This document shows, one piece after another, positions 11,095 through 23,568 of a DNA stretch of 64,000 nt (its first letter is position 1; the number at the start of each line of letters is the position of its first letter). The DNA comes from Siderastrea siderea. Taxonomy: Eukaryota; Cnidaria; Anthozoa; Scleractinia; Rhizangiidae. The notes below the pieces were generated by a model. It was not told the DNA's origin, did no database searches, and saw only the letters and a program-made list of their open reading frames with translations. The translations under genes and the position numbers were made by a program. Location: positions 60,848,399 to 60,912,398 of the forward strand of contig OZ034968.1 in the NCBI GenBank assembly GCA_964030785.1, in the 5' to 3' direction.

Positions 11095-11552
11095 TTAACT
11101 GACATTAATTCTAACTAAATGAATTCTTAAAAAATGTTTTTTAGTTAAGGTGAAAGAAAATAGTAAGAAATATACACAAGGATCAAAACATTTTTAAATT
11201 TTTATGCTTGCACCTGCGTTTCTCAGTGTTTCTGCTGACCCCTGTGTTTGCGGTCGTGCTTATGCTGTAATGAAAACCAGCTAGTCTTTTAAAATCCTCC
11301 AGTGCCCTTTTCTAGCTCTTTGCAAGGAAAATAAAAAATATATGATATTTAATAGAAATAAAGAGAGGGAAAAATTTGTTCCAAAACACTTTTAAACGAT
11401 ATCTACCCTCCATGCTTTCTTGTTTTCGTGTTTGGTAGATTAAAAAAAATTTTGTCAAAGTTTTATCAGTCCGCCTTCAATTGTGATGACTTAAGTTAGG
11501 GTTACCTTCGCCAATCAATTTAGATTTCCCATTCTTTTGCATTCACCGCATA

Positions 11553-11940
11553 CTGTATTTATTCGAAAGAACGTCGCTGCGCTTATTAAATTTTTCGACT
11601 CGTCGGTGTAAAGCTTATTTAAGGGCGGCGCTTATCTAAAACTGCATTTTTGCGAATAACACAGTTACAAGTTATCATGTTTTGCTCATAAGTATAGCAT
11701 AGAAACGACGCAATAAAATTCGTTTTTAGGTCTATATCCCTTTCACTCCAAAGAAATAACAATAACAGCAATAACAAAATCAGTTCGTAATAGCATTCAG
11801 CATTTAGCCAAGTCAAAAATCGATAAGCGCCGCATACTTGCTGGAAGGATGCGGCACTTATTAGAAGGCGGCGCTTACTGACATTTTTGCTCCCACACGC
11901 GGCGCTTATTCGGGGGCGGCGCTTTCTCGAGTAGATACGG
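11553..11940. mobile_element. MITE with GCGGCGCTTATT repeats (copy 1)
   Basis: A 388-bp non-coding element. Its ends, CTGTATTTATTCGA and TCGAGTAGATACGG, are inverted repeats flanked by TA on both sides (11551-11552, 11941-11942). Several internal GGCGGCGCTTATT-type repeats are present. Orthologous copies lie in the other duplication units, so it predates the duplication. Confidence 0.7.
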
Positions 11941-11942
11941 TA

Positions 11943-12705
11943 TCCTCTTTTTCGTCCTCCTTGGCAACAGAGAGTGAATACGATACTAGTGGAAGAAAGT
12001 GCATATCAATACCAGAAACTGAAAATGTTTTAAACGTGTTCGTAGAAACCCGGCTGAAACTTTTCCTTCACTGTCACTAAAAAAATTGAAAAAATCAAGA
12101 GCCCAACTGTCAGCTGCCGCAATGTTTGTTGCTGCTGTTTTTGCAAAAACATGTTCTTTGGACTTGAGGTTGCTTGACGGAGTGCATTAAATGATATGTG
12201 CATTTGCTTTTAAAAAGTACGAATTCTTATCTTGGTATTTAAAATGGTACCTTACTATAAATGTTTGGAAAGTTTGCGCGAAACCAAAATTAACCCTTAC
12301 AATAAGGTTCCATCTTTTCTACATAATCCGACGGTAGAACTTCAGAAATATTTTCCTCCGAATTTTGGGAGCGATTTCAACTTTGGATAGACTTAACAAA
12401 GGGAATGGTCAGGGAACGTGGCTGCGCCAGTTTTCCACCATCTTAAAACTTATCACTTTTTTTTTCGCCTTTTTTCGCCTGGTTGTGTTAAAATAATCAT
12501 GCACATGGTTCATTTTCTTCAATGTCTTTCAATTGATGCTTTTCCACTGTTATATGATGAATTAAGAACTTTCTCCATCAAAACAATTACCATAATATAT
12601 AACTGACAAGTGTTAAAGTGGAAATGTGTACAGATGAATAACCTTTCCATGAAACTGACTACTACGGAATTACGGGGAACGACATAAAGAACTCAGTCGT
12701 AAAAG
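11943..12705. other. Intergenic, 3' side of GPCR copy 1
   Basis: Non-coding and conserved with 31416-32229 of copy 2. No gene or recognisable element is seen. Confidence 0.55.
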
Positions 12706-13626
12706 CTAACTCGATGAACACTGAAAAAGTTGCCTGATTGTGTCCTTCACTGCTTGTCGTACTTCTCTAATCTTCCAGCAATAAAGAATCGGGTTTAATG
12801 ACGAGTTTAACAAAACTAATGTTACTAAAAATTCCGATGCTATAAAAAGAGACGAAGATAAATTATTACGGGCCATTGTGTAAGCTAGTAATATAATATA
12901 CGGCAGATGACAAACAACTAATGCCAACTGCAGCCACAGTGCACTGGACACTGCCTTTTTGTATCGTGCAATGTTTATTGGAACTGTTTGGCTCTGCTGT
13001 TCTTGAACATTCCCTTGTACTTGATTTTGACGGTGACGCAACCCGAGGAAAATCTTTGTGTAACAGTAAACTGAAGTTACCAGACAGAGTGGTGTAAATA
13101 TCTTGTCACACCAAAACATTAAAACGAAATTCCAAGAGTACATTGTGGAATCGACAATACAGACAATCCAAAAAACAATGACAGTCACGTATGTTCTCTT
13201 TAAAGTTACAACTTGTCTGTATCTGAGCCCTAACAACAGGGCGAGAAGTCTATCTACACTTACCGCAGACAATGTGAGCAAAGACACTCCAGTTAACATT
13301 TGGCCTGTCACTAAAAACGCGGCTAATGCATCGCGACAAATATTCAAACGTTCGTTTACCAAAGAGAACCAATAGGTAACTGCCAGAGGCTCTACAATAA
13401 TACCAACACAGAGATCAGTTATTGCAAGGACACGAAACAACAGTTTGGACGGTGGATGAAGCGAAGACTCCTTGTGAAGGGCGACTAGGATCAAAGTGTT
13501 CCCCAGAAATGCAGTAATGGACAGAAAAATGTTCACCACTATGAGGCATATCAGCTCCTTGTGTAGACCTTCAACTAATTCTGCTGAGCAAAGCCGTTGT
13601 TCGAATGTTTCTTGGTTTATCTCCAT
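12706..13626 (-). CDS. Class A (rhodopsin-like) GPCR, copy 1
   Basis: A 306-residue single-exon seven-transmembrane receptor for the plasma membrane. TM1 has GN (42-43), TM2 has LAITDL with Asp71, TM3 ends DRL (125-127) in place of DRY, TM7 has NPILY (278-282), and helix 8 carries KIREVRQAVKDTIRQLF. The N terminus has no obvious signal peptide. TM6 has CHLPY and lacks the usual CWxP Trp. The style resembles the melanocortin/adenosine-type receptors that are expanded in cnidarians; the ligand is unknown. I chose the ATG at 13624-13626 because the paralogue at 32230-33150 begins at the same place and has the same length. An in-frame upstream ATG would add 37 residues without TM character. Confidence 0.9.
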   Translation of the reverse strand: MEINQETFEQRLCSAELVEGLHKELICLIVVNIFLSITAFLGNTLILVALHKESSLHPPSKLLFRVLAITDLCVGIIVEPLAVTYWFSLVNERLNICRDALAAFLVTGQMLTGVSLLTLSAVSVDRLLALLLGLRYRQVVTLKRTYVTVIVFWIVCIVDSTMYSWNFVLMFWCDKIFTPLCLVTSVYCYTKIFLGLRHRQNQVQGNVQEQQSQTVPINIARYKKAVSSALWLQLALVVCHLPYIILLAYTMARNNLSSSLFIASEFLVTLVLLNSSLNPILYCWKIREVRQAVKDTIRQLFQCSSS

Positions 13627-16600
13627 GTTCTGTAATGGGAATACGCCTCCGTGAACTCGGGTCGCTTCTTTGTGTCTACGAATGACAATCTCAACAGACA
13701 AACATGTCAAAACACTGCCTTCCGAAAAGGCGCACACTAATTATGTCTATTATAATTTTTTTTATAATATGCAGGTGTTAAATGAATAGAGAAAGCTATA
13801 CTATTAGCAATGACATTTTACTTTCAAACCTGAAAAAACGTGCTCCCTGGAAAGCCTAAAATGAAAATAAAAGATCCATTGCCCCTCGTTTTCTTCTGTA
13901 CGTTGGTTAGATGTGCATTGTTAAGATAAAATATTCTCAGTGTCCTTGTCTTCAAACAAATTGTTGGGAAAACATCGGAAGACGTTCTCGTTCGATGATT
14001 TTCTTTGATTGAATTCACCCTTCTTCTGAATTCATGTTTCTTAAATTTTTGCTAGAGCTTAGTTGAACTCGGCATCTACCTGGATTTCTCCTATGTAAAC
14101 TGTCGCTTAACGTCGTATTTGTATTAAAAATATGTTTTTAGAGTATTTCACCGTATAGAAGGATTTAATGAAAAAAGGCTTGCTTCTTGGAGACAAAAGT
14201 TATTCTTGTTGCTAGATTAGTTTAGACACACCGAGAACCGTAAGGAGCAACTTTCTTAGAGAAATTTTGTTCACAAAGCCATAAATAGTTAAGGTGGCCC
14301 GATACTATGGCAACTGTTTTGAAATCAAATTTTTAACTACTCGAAAGCATTCGATTGCTGAGATATTTTAGTCGCTGAAAAAGGAATACTTGAAGTTTAT
14401 CAAAAGCGTACTTTTATTGAGATCGACAGGAATATACGGACATTTTGAGCAATTTGCGGAATAATTTGAATAGAGGAATAATGTTGGTCCTTAGCCAGTG
14501 CGTGGAAGAGCAGACCACGTTACTTTATTCAAATTATTCCGCAAGGTGGACTCCCAAGGGGCAATTGTGACAAATCGTCCCGTGCAGAATTCCAAAACAG
14601 CATTGTGATATTGATTTATTTTTCTACAAAACGGTTTTCAGAGCAGTTTGGTTGAACAGCTCGCGAGTGACCCGCATTTTCGTTGAAAACCACGTTCAAG
14701 AAAATTGCTGAAAATGTTCGTATTTTCGTATTGATCTCAATAAATGTACGCTTTTGATAAACTTATGGCATTCCTTTTTCAGCGCCTAAAATATCTCAGC
14801 AATCAAATGCTGTTGAGCAGCTAAAAATTTGATTTCAAAACAGTTGCCCCTCACGGGCAAGCTTTTTAAAGATTTCTATATATCTTCATGTCTACACGCT
14901 ATACCTGAGGCAGCTGAAGTCAGGATGTTCTAATAATAATTTCAGTTCAAACAACAGCATTTTACTCTGACGCATTGCAAATACGTGCATCCACTGGTTT
15001 GTCCGTGAAGAGTGGTAGATATTCGGCAAATATCCAACACCAATCGCCTCCACTTCGGTGAATAAGTGTTAATTATTAACGATTATTGGGTTAACACACT
15101 TTTCACCAGTTATTCAACAAGGCATTTCAGAATTCTTGCAGTGTCATGGTAACATAAGATAAAACGGTACTGACGAAAAATTTTGGAAAGGTGGTTGCTG
15201 ATATCTGAAATTTGTTTGCAGCATCCGTTCAGTAGTAATTTGTTTGTAGTGAATTCAAGCAAGTGAGGAAAGACAGTTCAAGAAATTATTAAAGGAAGTT
15301 CTCGCTTATAATTACCAGGCAGGAAGTTTCTTTCTATAATTATTATTACCGTTGTCGCTAAAGAGCACGTATCTGAATCAGGGGCACACAACGGTTCATT
15401 TCGGGGAATATCTGTTTGGAGGCCCAAAATCGCCTGAGATATTCGGAGTTGATTGCAGTGAAAGCTAGAGATTTCTTCGGCGAAACATCACGTCGAACCT
15501 TGGTAACAAGAAGACTTATTAGCTCCTATTGTTTTCGGAGGGACAAATCTGTCGTTTATAGTGCAAAATAAGGTCAGCTAGCATTTTCGGAGAGTTATTA
15601 GCAGCTCGGAAATTCGGCGGATAGGATCAGTCTGTTCCCTAAAAGTCGCGGCCTAAATTTTCAGCTAAAAAATCCGAACAGACCAATCTGTATTAGCTTA
15701 CACAAATATGTCTTCGAAAATCTCTGAAACAATCTAAGAAAGCAGAAAATGATATTTCAAGTATTCTGCTAAAATTTTCTCGTTGGGTGCCCCTGCTGCA
15801 TGCATCAGTTGTAAGTAAAATACTAATGTTGAACAGCCATTATTTTCAAAACGTCCTCTTGAGCTGTTACAGTTATGAAGTGTGGACATGAAGGTATAAT
15901 AAAGGTGCCAAAAAAATCGGAACTTTTGCACATAAATTTCTGGCTATCGGCTATGTTGTTGTGACATATGCGTAAGAAGCGGTGTTTTCAGCTGTGTTTT
16001 AACTAATGCAAACAAACTGGTAAACTTTCAATGGTATCTTTGATTCTGTTAAACTGCACTCGCTTTTTAAGCAGAGAGGTACCAAGACTCTGGGATTGCT
16101 CTTTATTCCATTGTAGTTCACATCTTTAGACTTCGACTCGACTCTCAGCTACTATGTTACTATTGTCAACTGACCAGTATCAACTACAACTGACAGCTAC
16201 TTCTTCTGCTGCTGAACTACAACCGCTAATGCAACCAATTAGATACTGTCACTGTAGACATGTTTGGGTTGACCTAACGTCAAGAACTTGGCCAACCCAA
16301 TGAGCACTTGATCAGAACACCAAAATATACCAACGGAACAAACGGAAACTAATGACATCTAGACACAATTGAAAACACTGGATAATTTTAGGATAAAGCA
16401 ATAGCCATAACCTAGAACTGGGGAATAAATCAGTAAGATCCAGGATTCGACCCAACGTTAACCACTCATGGTGGTCTTCGGCCAAGGTCAGGGAAATTTC
16501 CCAAACGTGCTCACAGCGAAAACTAGTATCGCTAACTCTAGGACTCTCAGACAAGTAGGAAATGGCACTAGACGGCAACAAAAATCCTTCGCGTGAGATG

Positions 16601-17158
16601 ACCCTTTTTTTTTGCATAAGGTCATAGCACGATTATAAACTAGCCGTCTCGAACGGAAATTAGCGAAATTTCAAAATTCAAATAATAACACTACAAAGTA
16701 AATATTCAATTTTCAACTTCCTAACATTATGTCAGGCTTTCTACGGAGTACGTTTTCACGCGTTTGAAAGTAATAATATTTTGCTAATAATTAGTGGACC
16801 CATTCTTCAACGGAGGACGTCAGTTATGACTGGGTTAATAAAACTTTGCTATTTTATCCTTTCGGTTCCTCTGTTTGATTCCGATTTATGATGCACTTAC
16901 GTTTAAAACATCGGCCATAGTGTTCTATTGTTTGTCGTACAAACGGAGACTTTAACCGTCTACAATACATACATACATGTTTCCACAATGTTTTATGAAC
17001 AAGAAAAGAAAACTTAAACTTGTTTTTTTTTTCTTTTTTTTTTTCAACGACTACCGCTTTTTGAAGACTCGAACCGGTCCTTCCTCTTTAGTAATAACCA
17101 AGCTGAACAAAAAACCTTCTTTTTGTTTTGTTTTGTCTTACGGCCCCTATACCATTAA
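13627..17158. other. Intergenic 5' side of GPCR copy 1
   Basis: Duplicated non-coding sequence aligning with 33151-36294. It includes the promoter side of the GPCR gene and the foldback insertion at 14281-14893. Small open frames such as 16312-16617 (-) persist in both copies but have no domain or codon signal I can recognise. Confidence 0.55.
14281..14893. mobile_element. Foldback/MITE insertion in copy 1 only
   Basis: Absent at the matching point of copy 2 (~34039), so it is an insertion after the duplication or a loss in copy 2. Two arms (~14300-14470 and ~14700-14855) are inverted, sharing GGCAACTGTTTTGAAATCAA, AAAATATCTCAGCAATC-type and GATCTCAATAAATGTACGC-type stretches. An inner inverted pair around AAATTATTCCGC is also visible. 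There is no coding capacity. The exact target duplication is unclear. Confidence 0.75.
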
Positions 17159-17164
17159 TTTGGA
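17159..17164. other. Empty (pre-insertion) Polinton target site
   Basis: TTTGGA occurs once here inside sequence matching both flanks of the Polinton in copy 2 (CCATTAA-TTTGGA-CCCACT). It is the unoccupied homologue of the duplicated TTTGGA at 36295-36300 and 58311-58316. Confidence 0.9.
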
Positions 17165-19701
17165 CCCACTCCTAAACCATAGATTTCTGCGGTGTAAGAT
17201 AAGTTAACTAATGGAAACTGTAAAATAGTTTTAAGTTTTGTGACCAAGAATATCTGTGAGAATGTGTTCGTTCTGTTATGTGTGTTCAAAGAAAGAACTA
17301 GCAGAAACACAAAAGTCACTCGCTTAAAACTAGTCATTGTAAACTCGTATACCTTATACGCATGCCATTTTGTCATGCTATAATGTCAGTCAACGAGGTT
17401 ATCTTTCACGCCATGTTCGTCCATTTTTAAAAATTCAAGTACTGTTTTATATAGGTGGTAAAAAGAGAAGCTGATTGGTGAAAAATAGCTCAATAGATAG
17501 CAAAGGAAAATTCCCCCCCCCCCCACCCCCAAATGTCGTCTTCACAATACTAATCTACTCTACGTTTGACTGTCAGCAAAGACGTGAGCAGGTGACCACT
17601 TGTTATGAAAGGTTTACTTTAATTTAAAACTTTTAGCCCTCTTTTCGATGCGAAACTCCTTTCTAGCTACTGTAGAATGGAGGGGTTTTGGATTTAAGGA
17701 ATTTAAAAGAACGTTGTAGTCTCCGCTGTTTTGCTTAAACAGCTGCATATCATAACATTCATAATAGACATCGTGCAATGAACGCAGTACTTTGACATGT
17801 TTTGCATATTGAGATTATCATTCGTCTTAATAAGGAAGTGACACAAATTTACTGTCGTACTCCCATTGCTGCAAAATCGCCATTACCAACATTACCCGCG
17901 ACGAAATCCAAAACGTACTCGAACAACAGTCTTGCTCAGCTGTTAAGTATACAGAAAGAGCTGATATCTCTTTCAGTCGTGAACATCATTTTGTGTCTAT
18001 TACTGAGGCCCTGCTAGGGTTTTAGGATTATGGATTGTTAGGGGTTCTTAGAGAAGGGATACGGATTATCGGCCACTTAATTTAAAGAGTACGGATTATT
18101 AGGCAGCCCACCTTACGTAGCGGGCAAGGCCACCTTTAGTTCTACAGTAAAAAAAAATTCTAAAACGAAGTTTGTATTCCTTTGGTAAGTGCTTGAAGGT
18201 CACGAATGATTGATTGGTATGTTAATGATACCTATTTGGACGGGAGTGGTGGGTATGACCGTTGTATTCTTGGGGATAGGTGTATGCAGGAGCCTATAAG
18301 CGTAGTTGTGTGTGGTTGACAGCATATATTGCTTTGCACGTTTTCCCGTGCTAGGCAGCTCTTTGTTTTTGAGTTGGGATTTTATTGTTGGTTTTTACCT
18401 TTTTCTAGCGTTGAATGAGTCTAAGATCAAATCTTCTTAACCAACAAGGCCCTCTTTGCCTTCATGTTTTGCAAAATCGAATGGTTTGGGAGGTTTCACT
18501 TCCAATAAAGGCTGAATAGTGCTCACACCAGTGTGCTGTCTGTTGGCTTTTTCGCAAGAACTTGGTGGAGGGAGACGATAAAGAAGACTGTTGCCAAGAG
18601 GTACCAACTCATGGAAAATTTTAGGCTACTTTTTGGACTACTTACACCATCTCAGGGCGTTGCCAGAATCATTATTTAACACAACTGACCAGACGAAATG
18701 TTGTTTTGGCTTCCATGCATGTTTAAACAAGATTATGCACAAATGTAAAGTGGACAGACTTGAGTAAAACTTTTGAAAACGTTGTTATCTTAAATGGATT
18801 GCATTACATGATGCAACTTTAACCTAACCATCAATCTAGCATTTATTTTATGGTTACGGTCAAGTTAATTAATTGTGTTTGTATTAAGGGTGTCATGTAG
18901 TGTTTTGGTGTGGTCCATATATGGGAGATTGTGTGGAGGATTAGATGTCAGCGCAGTATACAAGTGTGTAAGTTTGTGTTGAGTAAACATGTTCTAGATT
19001 TGTGTTCGTTTGGATGTTCTGTTATTGTTAGTTGTAAGTGTTGTAGAGTATTTAGATGTGAGTAGAAATCGTTAATGTATAGTATTTGTTTTTTGTAGTA
19101 GTTTGAGGTGATGTTCTTTTCATAGGAGGTGGAATTTGGTGTTTTTTTGTCTAGTGAGTAGTACGGTAATTCTATTTTAGAATAAGGTGATATGTAGAAT
19201 TTGAAATTAAGTTTGTACTAAATGTATTTAGCAAGAAGAAATTGTTGTAGCGTAATATAGTGACGAAATTGTTGTAGCGTGATGTTATGCGGTTGTATTT
19301 GTAATTTGTTGAGTTGGAAATGGAGAAATATTAGTTACGGTCAGGTTTTGATTAGCTCGAACTGCGACTCGCTAGACTCGCTGGCTCGCATTTTTAGCAC
19401 ACCCAACATTACAAAGGGACCGTCTTTGATAGACCACAGGTTTTCTTGTTAGTGGTCATTTTTTTATGGATATGTTTGTTTACAAGCTTGGGATATGGAT
19501 TATTTCTGAAATTTACCCAGGATTACTCAATTGTTGAACAAATTTGCATAGTTGACAGCTGCTTGTAATTAGAACCTTTGGAATGTAACGCAACGCTCAA
19601 AAGATCTCGAACCGAACGCAATTTTAGTGTCACGCTATAATTAACTGTCACGTAGTCACGCTGTTCATCTTTGGTAGAGGGGGAGCGATGTAGTGACTGT
19701 A
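17165..19701. other. Intergenic, duplicated, no gene recognised
   Basis: Matches 58317-60849 of copy 2. It contains a C homopolymer at ~17513-17524 that is shorter in copy 2, and GT-rich low-complexity sequence at ~18900-19330. No coding frame is supported. Confidence 0.55.
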
Positions 19702-20398
19702 CAGCGTCGCAAATGATCCCGAGACTGCAAGTGATCCCCGACCGCAAATGATCCCCAAATTGGACCGCAAATGATCCCCAAATTGGACCGCAAATGATCC
19801 CCAAATTGGACCGCAAATGATCCCAGAACCGCAAATGATCCCCAAATTGGACCGCAAATGATCCCCAGATTGGACCGCAAATGATCCCGCTAAATAATAG
19901 AAATGGAGTGACAATAGAACGGCGATGACATTGTAAATTGTTGTTGTTGTAAAGACGTGGACTCTGGAAAGGCGTGGACAGAGGCACGGCGAGGTCTACG
20001 GAATAATGTGGATACTGGAGCTTTTGTCTTTACTATTCCTCAAGGCTCGTTTTAGCCCCATAATTCATGACTTAGATATTTTATTTCGAGGCAAAAAAAA
20101 AATAATAATAAAATGTTACGATGTAAAGTAGTCCTTTAAATTCGCAATTGTTTTTGTACCTTTGGCTTAGCATGCCGGTTGTAAATATACCTGGTTTCAT
20201 TTGTGTATTTTCTTAACGATCTGTTAACAGAATAACAGAATGCTTTCTTATACATGTTCAAGTAGTACCAGGAGCCATAATCGGGGACGGAGACCGTAAC
20301 TAAATACCATTTTCAGTAGTGGCGTTGGCCCCATCAAAAAAGACAAATGTGCTATTTTAAGAAAAAATTGCGCCATCACGCGTTACACGCGCGCGTAT

Positions 20399-21134
20399 AT
20401 GTTGCGAGGACTCCGCGCAAAGAAAAACAAACAAATGGCGTCGGAAATTACCTTTGTTGGAGATGAAGAAATTCAGTTTCTGTCATCGGTGTCACTGCCA
20501 AATTTGAGGCAAGACCTTGGGGAGAGCTTTCCAGATAGTGACTCTGAATATGAGGATCATACAAGTGATTCTGATGATGGCAGTGAGAATATTCTAGACA
20601 AATCCTGTGTCGAAGATGCGTCGGACATGTCAGGCGAGGATTTCCCCGTTAGACGGAGGAAACGTTTTGCAGGCAAAAAAGGCGTCGAACTACGAAAAAA
20701 CAGTTGAAGGCGAATCAGGCAGGAAAATGCAGAAGACATCCCGAAAATATATTTCCTCTGAGGACGTACAGAGATTGAAGGGCAGCCGCAAAGACTGTTA
20801 AATGAATGTTCAAGCACGGTGTGAAGAAAAGTTACGCACTGATAGATCATTTTCACTTTTTCCACTGCAAAAGAAAATAGTGGCACAGATGCAAACCATT
20901 GAATCGGGAAAGAAGACGTTTGCCAAGGTTTCTCAGTTTATGTTCTCTGAAATAATGTCCGCCTTTACCGAAGTAGCCGAAATGGACCGAAACGAAGAAA
21001 AAAAAAGCAAAAACCGCGCTTTACTTTCAATCAAATGCTCTCGCGGTGCGTTAGCAATCGTCGACAAAATAGAGAACTGCAAAAACACCAAGAAAAAACT
21101 TCTTCAGTCAACGAGAAGGAGAAAGCTGAAGTGA
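20399..21134 (+). pseudogene. Acidic/basic ORF of the composite transposon, broken
   Basis: The first frame (20399-20707; 102 residues) is Ser/Asp/Glu-rich after MASEITFVGDEEIQ and then basic (VRRRKRF). A shifted frame continues to ~20801, and another (20802-21134) is Lys/Glu-rich with KKTFAKVSQFMFSEIMSAF. The pieces look like one small nuclear-type protein broken by a frameshift and a stop. I recognise no domain. Its position just inside the left end suggests it belonged to the transposon rather than the host. Confidence 0.4.
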
Positions 21135-22473
21135 AACTTCATGCTGCCCTAGTACTGAATAGTACCAGAAACTCATAAGGAGTTGAAACGTGTAACTCGC
21201 ATATGTAGGTTTTGAACGATGCTCGTAATTATTCATTTTCGCAAGTACCATATTTGGAACATGAAGAGAGAGAGAACTGACCAATCAATCTTCGTGAACG
21301 ACGTGACGTAATTTTACACCAAGTTCGCGCACTTGCTCATGGATTAATGGCTGACAAACTGGGGAAAAGAAGCCGAAAAAACTTTCAAACGTTGGAACGA
21401 CAAAGCGAAAAGAAATACCGGTTTCGAAGACCGAGCAGGAAATTTTTGAGGCAACAAAATTAGTAATTGAAACAACATGGAGCAAAGCGCTGGGGTAAGA
21501 ACTAGATCAGACTGTGAAACCAAACCAAAATAGTCTAGCGTTGTTTTTATGTTTTCAGTCCGGCAGGCGGCTTCTTTCACCGTCGCACTATCAACAAATG
21601 TTCACAAAAGGTAGGTTTTATACGGAAAACTTTTGACACCGAAATATCAGGACATGATACAAAAAAACAAAACAGTAAAATTGAAGAGAATTGTTTAATA
21701 ATATTGAAGTGTCATACGTTTTCAGTGATTCGCTACCAAAAGCTGAATAAGAAAGGACGACTTTTTCTTCTGCTATATACTACAAAAATAACATCGTTTT
21801 ACCTGCAGTAGATGTAGCTCTGAGTTCAAGCAGCTCCAAATGTTCAAATAAAGAGAACGTAATGCAAAATAAGTTGAATGATTGCTTTTCCAGTTGTTTG
21901 ATTCATTGTTAACATGTATTTTTTGCCACATCCCGTCCGCGGCCTCTGAAGCTGGAACCACTACATTTTGTGTTCGTTTCAACTCTCCATCTACAATGTT
22001 AAGGCCATGAATACAACAATTTTTTCAGGAAACATCAAACCTGTACCGCATTTTAGAGCCAATAATTGTACGACTGTTGCGAAAAAATTATTCCCGGACG
22101 TTCACTTCGGAGCAGTTTCGTTGATCCATTCAGGTTTGCATTAAAGTGCCACTGGGACCAGAATTTTGGTATTCCATATTTTTACATTTTGGAACATAGT
22201 TTGTGGTTCTTAGTTACCATGCCAAATTTCAACTTATTACGACGACTAGAAGTCGCTTTTTTCGGACGGTTTTTGTCGAGATTTTGCGGCCGCCATTACT
22301 GGCCCTTGTTCCGGAAGCTGGCTTGCGAATGAGCGGAAGTGACGTCAGAGGCTCACCTCAAACCTAGTGCCTTCACATGGTTACTTGCCACGGGAAAGTA
22401 AATTGTCCTCGAGGAAAGATTTCTTGCCAAGTGTTTGTTGCTCGACTTTGAAATCTTCCTTGCTGCAGCAGTA

Positions 22474-22767
22474 ATGACAGGTAGCACTTGTGTTGTACAA
22501 TGCTACAACAATAAATCCAACCACCGAGCTGGTATTTTGCCTCATTGAAGCCCTGCGAACGGACCCGCAATGGAAAAAAGGACAATGTTGGCACTCACAC
22601 ACAGTGCGAATTTCAACCCGAGAGGCATTTTGATCATTTCACGGACGAGTTTTTCCAGAGGGCTGTTCATGTCGCAAGATCCCAGAAGTCGATCATTCCA
22701 TTGCCCATTCCAACTATATGGAAAAAAGAACCGGAAAAAAACATTACCTGCGTGAACAAGACGAAAG
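22474..22767 (+). pseudogene. THAP-domain exon, degenerate
   Basis: From the ATG at 22474 the frame reads a Cys-rich start (CVVQCYNNKSNHRAG) like the C2CH THAP zinc finger, then hits a stop. After a frame change it continues CEFQPERHFDHFTDEFFQRA and IIPLPIPTIWKKEP, matching the second half of THAP domains. It ends at a plausible splice donor (AAAG/GTAATT, GT at 22768-22769). THAP domains bind DNA in Kolobok- and P-type transposases and their host derivatives. The broken frame means it is not functional here. Confidence 0.65.
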
Positions 22768-23089
22768 GTAATTTACCTAATCTTATAACGCAGTTGAAGT
22801 GATAGTTTGTTTCTTTTTCAACGCATCCACCATTGTGCAAAACTGACTTTCTTTTAACGTATTTTGAAATTTATTATCGTCGAGGAAAACCCTTTCAGTT
22901 CTGCTGTCTGCTAGCGCGAAGATCCTCGGCGAATGCAATCCTGACCGCCGTGATTAAGCTGATATAGTTTGTACTGCTTATCTTTTACTTTTTTTAATTC
23001 CGCGTGTGTTAATTTCAGAGCAGTAATCGCTTAGAAGCATGGACATTTATTTTATAACATACCATCCTGAATGTGGAGAATCTTTTCTC

Positions 23090-23568
23090 TCTTTATTCCC
23101 TGTCGGTGAACAGTCGATTGACATTATTGTTCGGGCAGTAGCAAAACTTAGGTTAGGTATTATTACAACCTATAAGAATTGAAAATGGAAGACATTCCAC
23201 CCCTAAAAGCCCTGAGCATCTGAGAATTTGTCAATGCTGCAGCTCAAATGAAGTTGAAAACGAAGTACACTTCCTCTTATCTTGCAATAGATATGATCCA
23301 ATTAGAAAATCTTTAATGGACGATATTATTAGTAAATATTCCGATTTCGATTCTTAAAAATTGTATTTCTCTTAAATAGCATTGACGCTTTCACTTGTTA
23401 AAAATTAGGTTACTTCATTTACGAAGCTTTTGCATTAAGAAATGGATCAATAGACACAAAATTTGTAAATTAATCGATTTTGCAACATTTTTTCTTTCTC
23501 TTTTCTATGTGCAATGGCATTTGTAATTGGGAATGCAAATAAAATGTTGTTGTTGTTGTTCGAGATAA
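23090..23568 (+). pseudogene. LINE retrotransposon 3' remnant
   Basis: The frame at ~23175-23356 reads like the C terminus of a non-LTR retrotransposon ORF2, with ENGRHSTPKSPEHLRIC and CCSSNEVENEVHFLLSCNRYD, a CCHC-like tail (Cys-Cys...His...Cys). A (GTT)n tract at ~23546-23560 ends the fragment, as in CR1/L2-type elements that end in short repeats. The 5' part, including RT, is missing. Confidence 0.65.

Noticed and set aside
16312..16617. ~101-residue minus frame conserved at 35455-35769
   Set aside because: Conserved only because the whole unit is a recent duplication; no domain and no clear coding bias.
19523..19987. Frames with IICGPIWGSFAVQFGD repeats
   Set aside because: Translation of the CAAATGATCCCC subterminal repeats.
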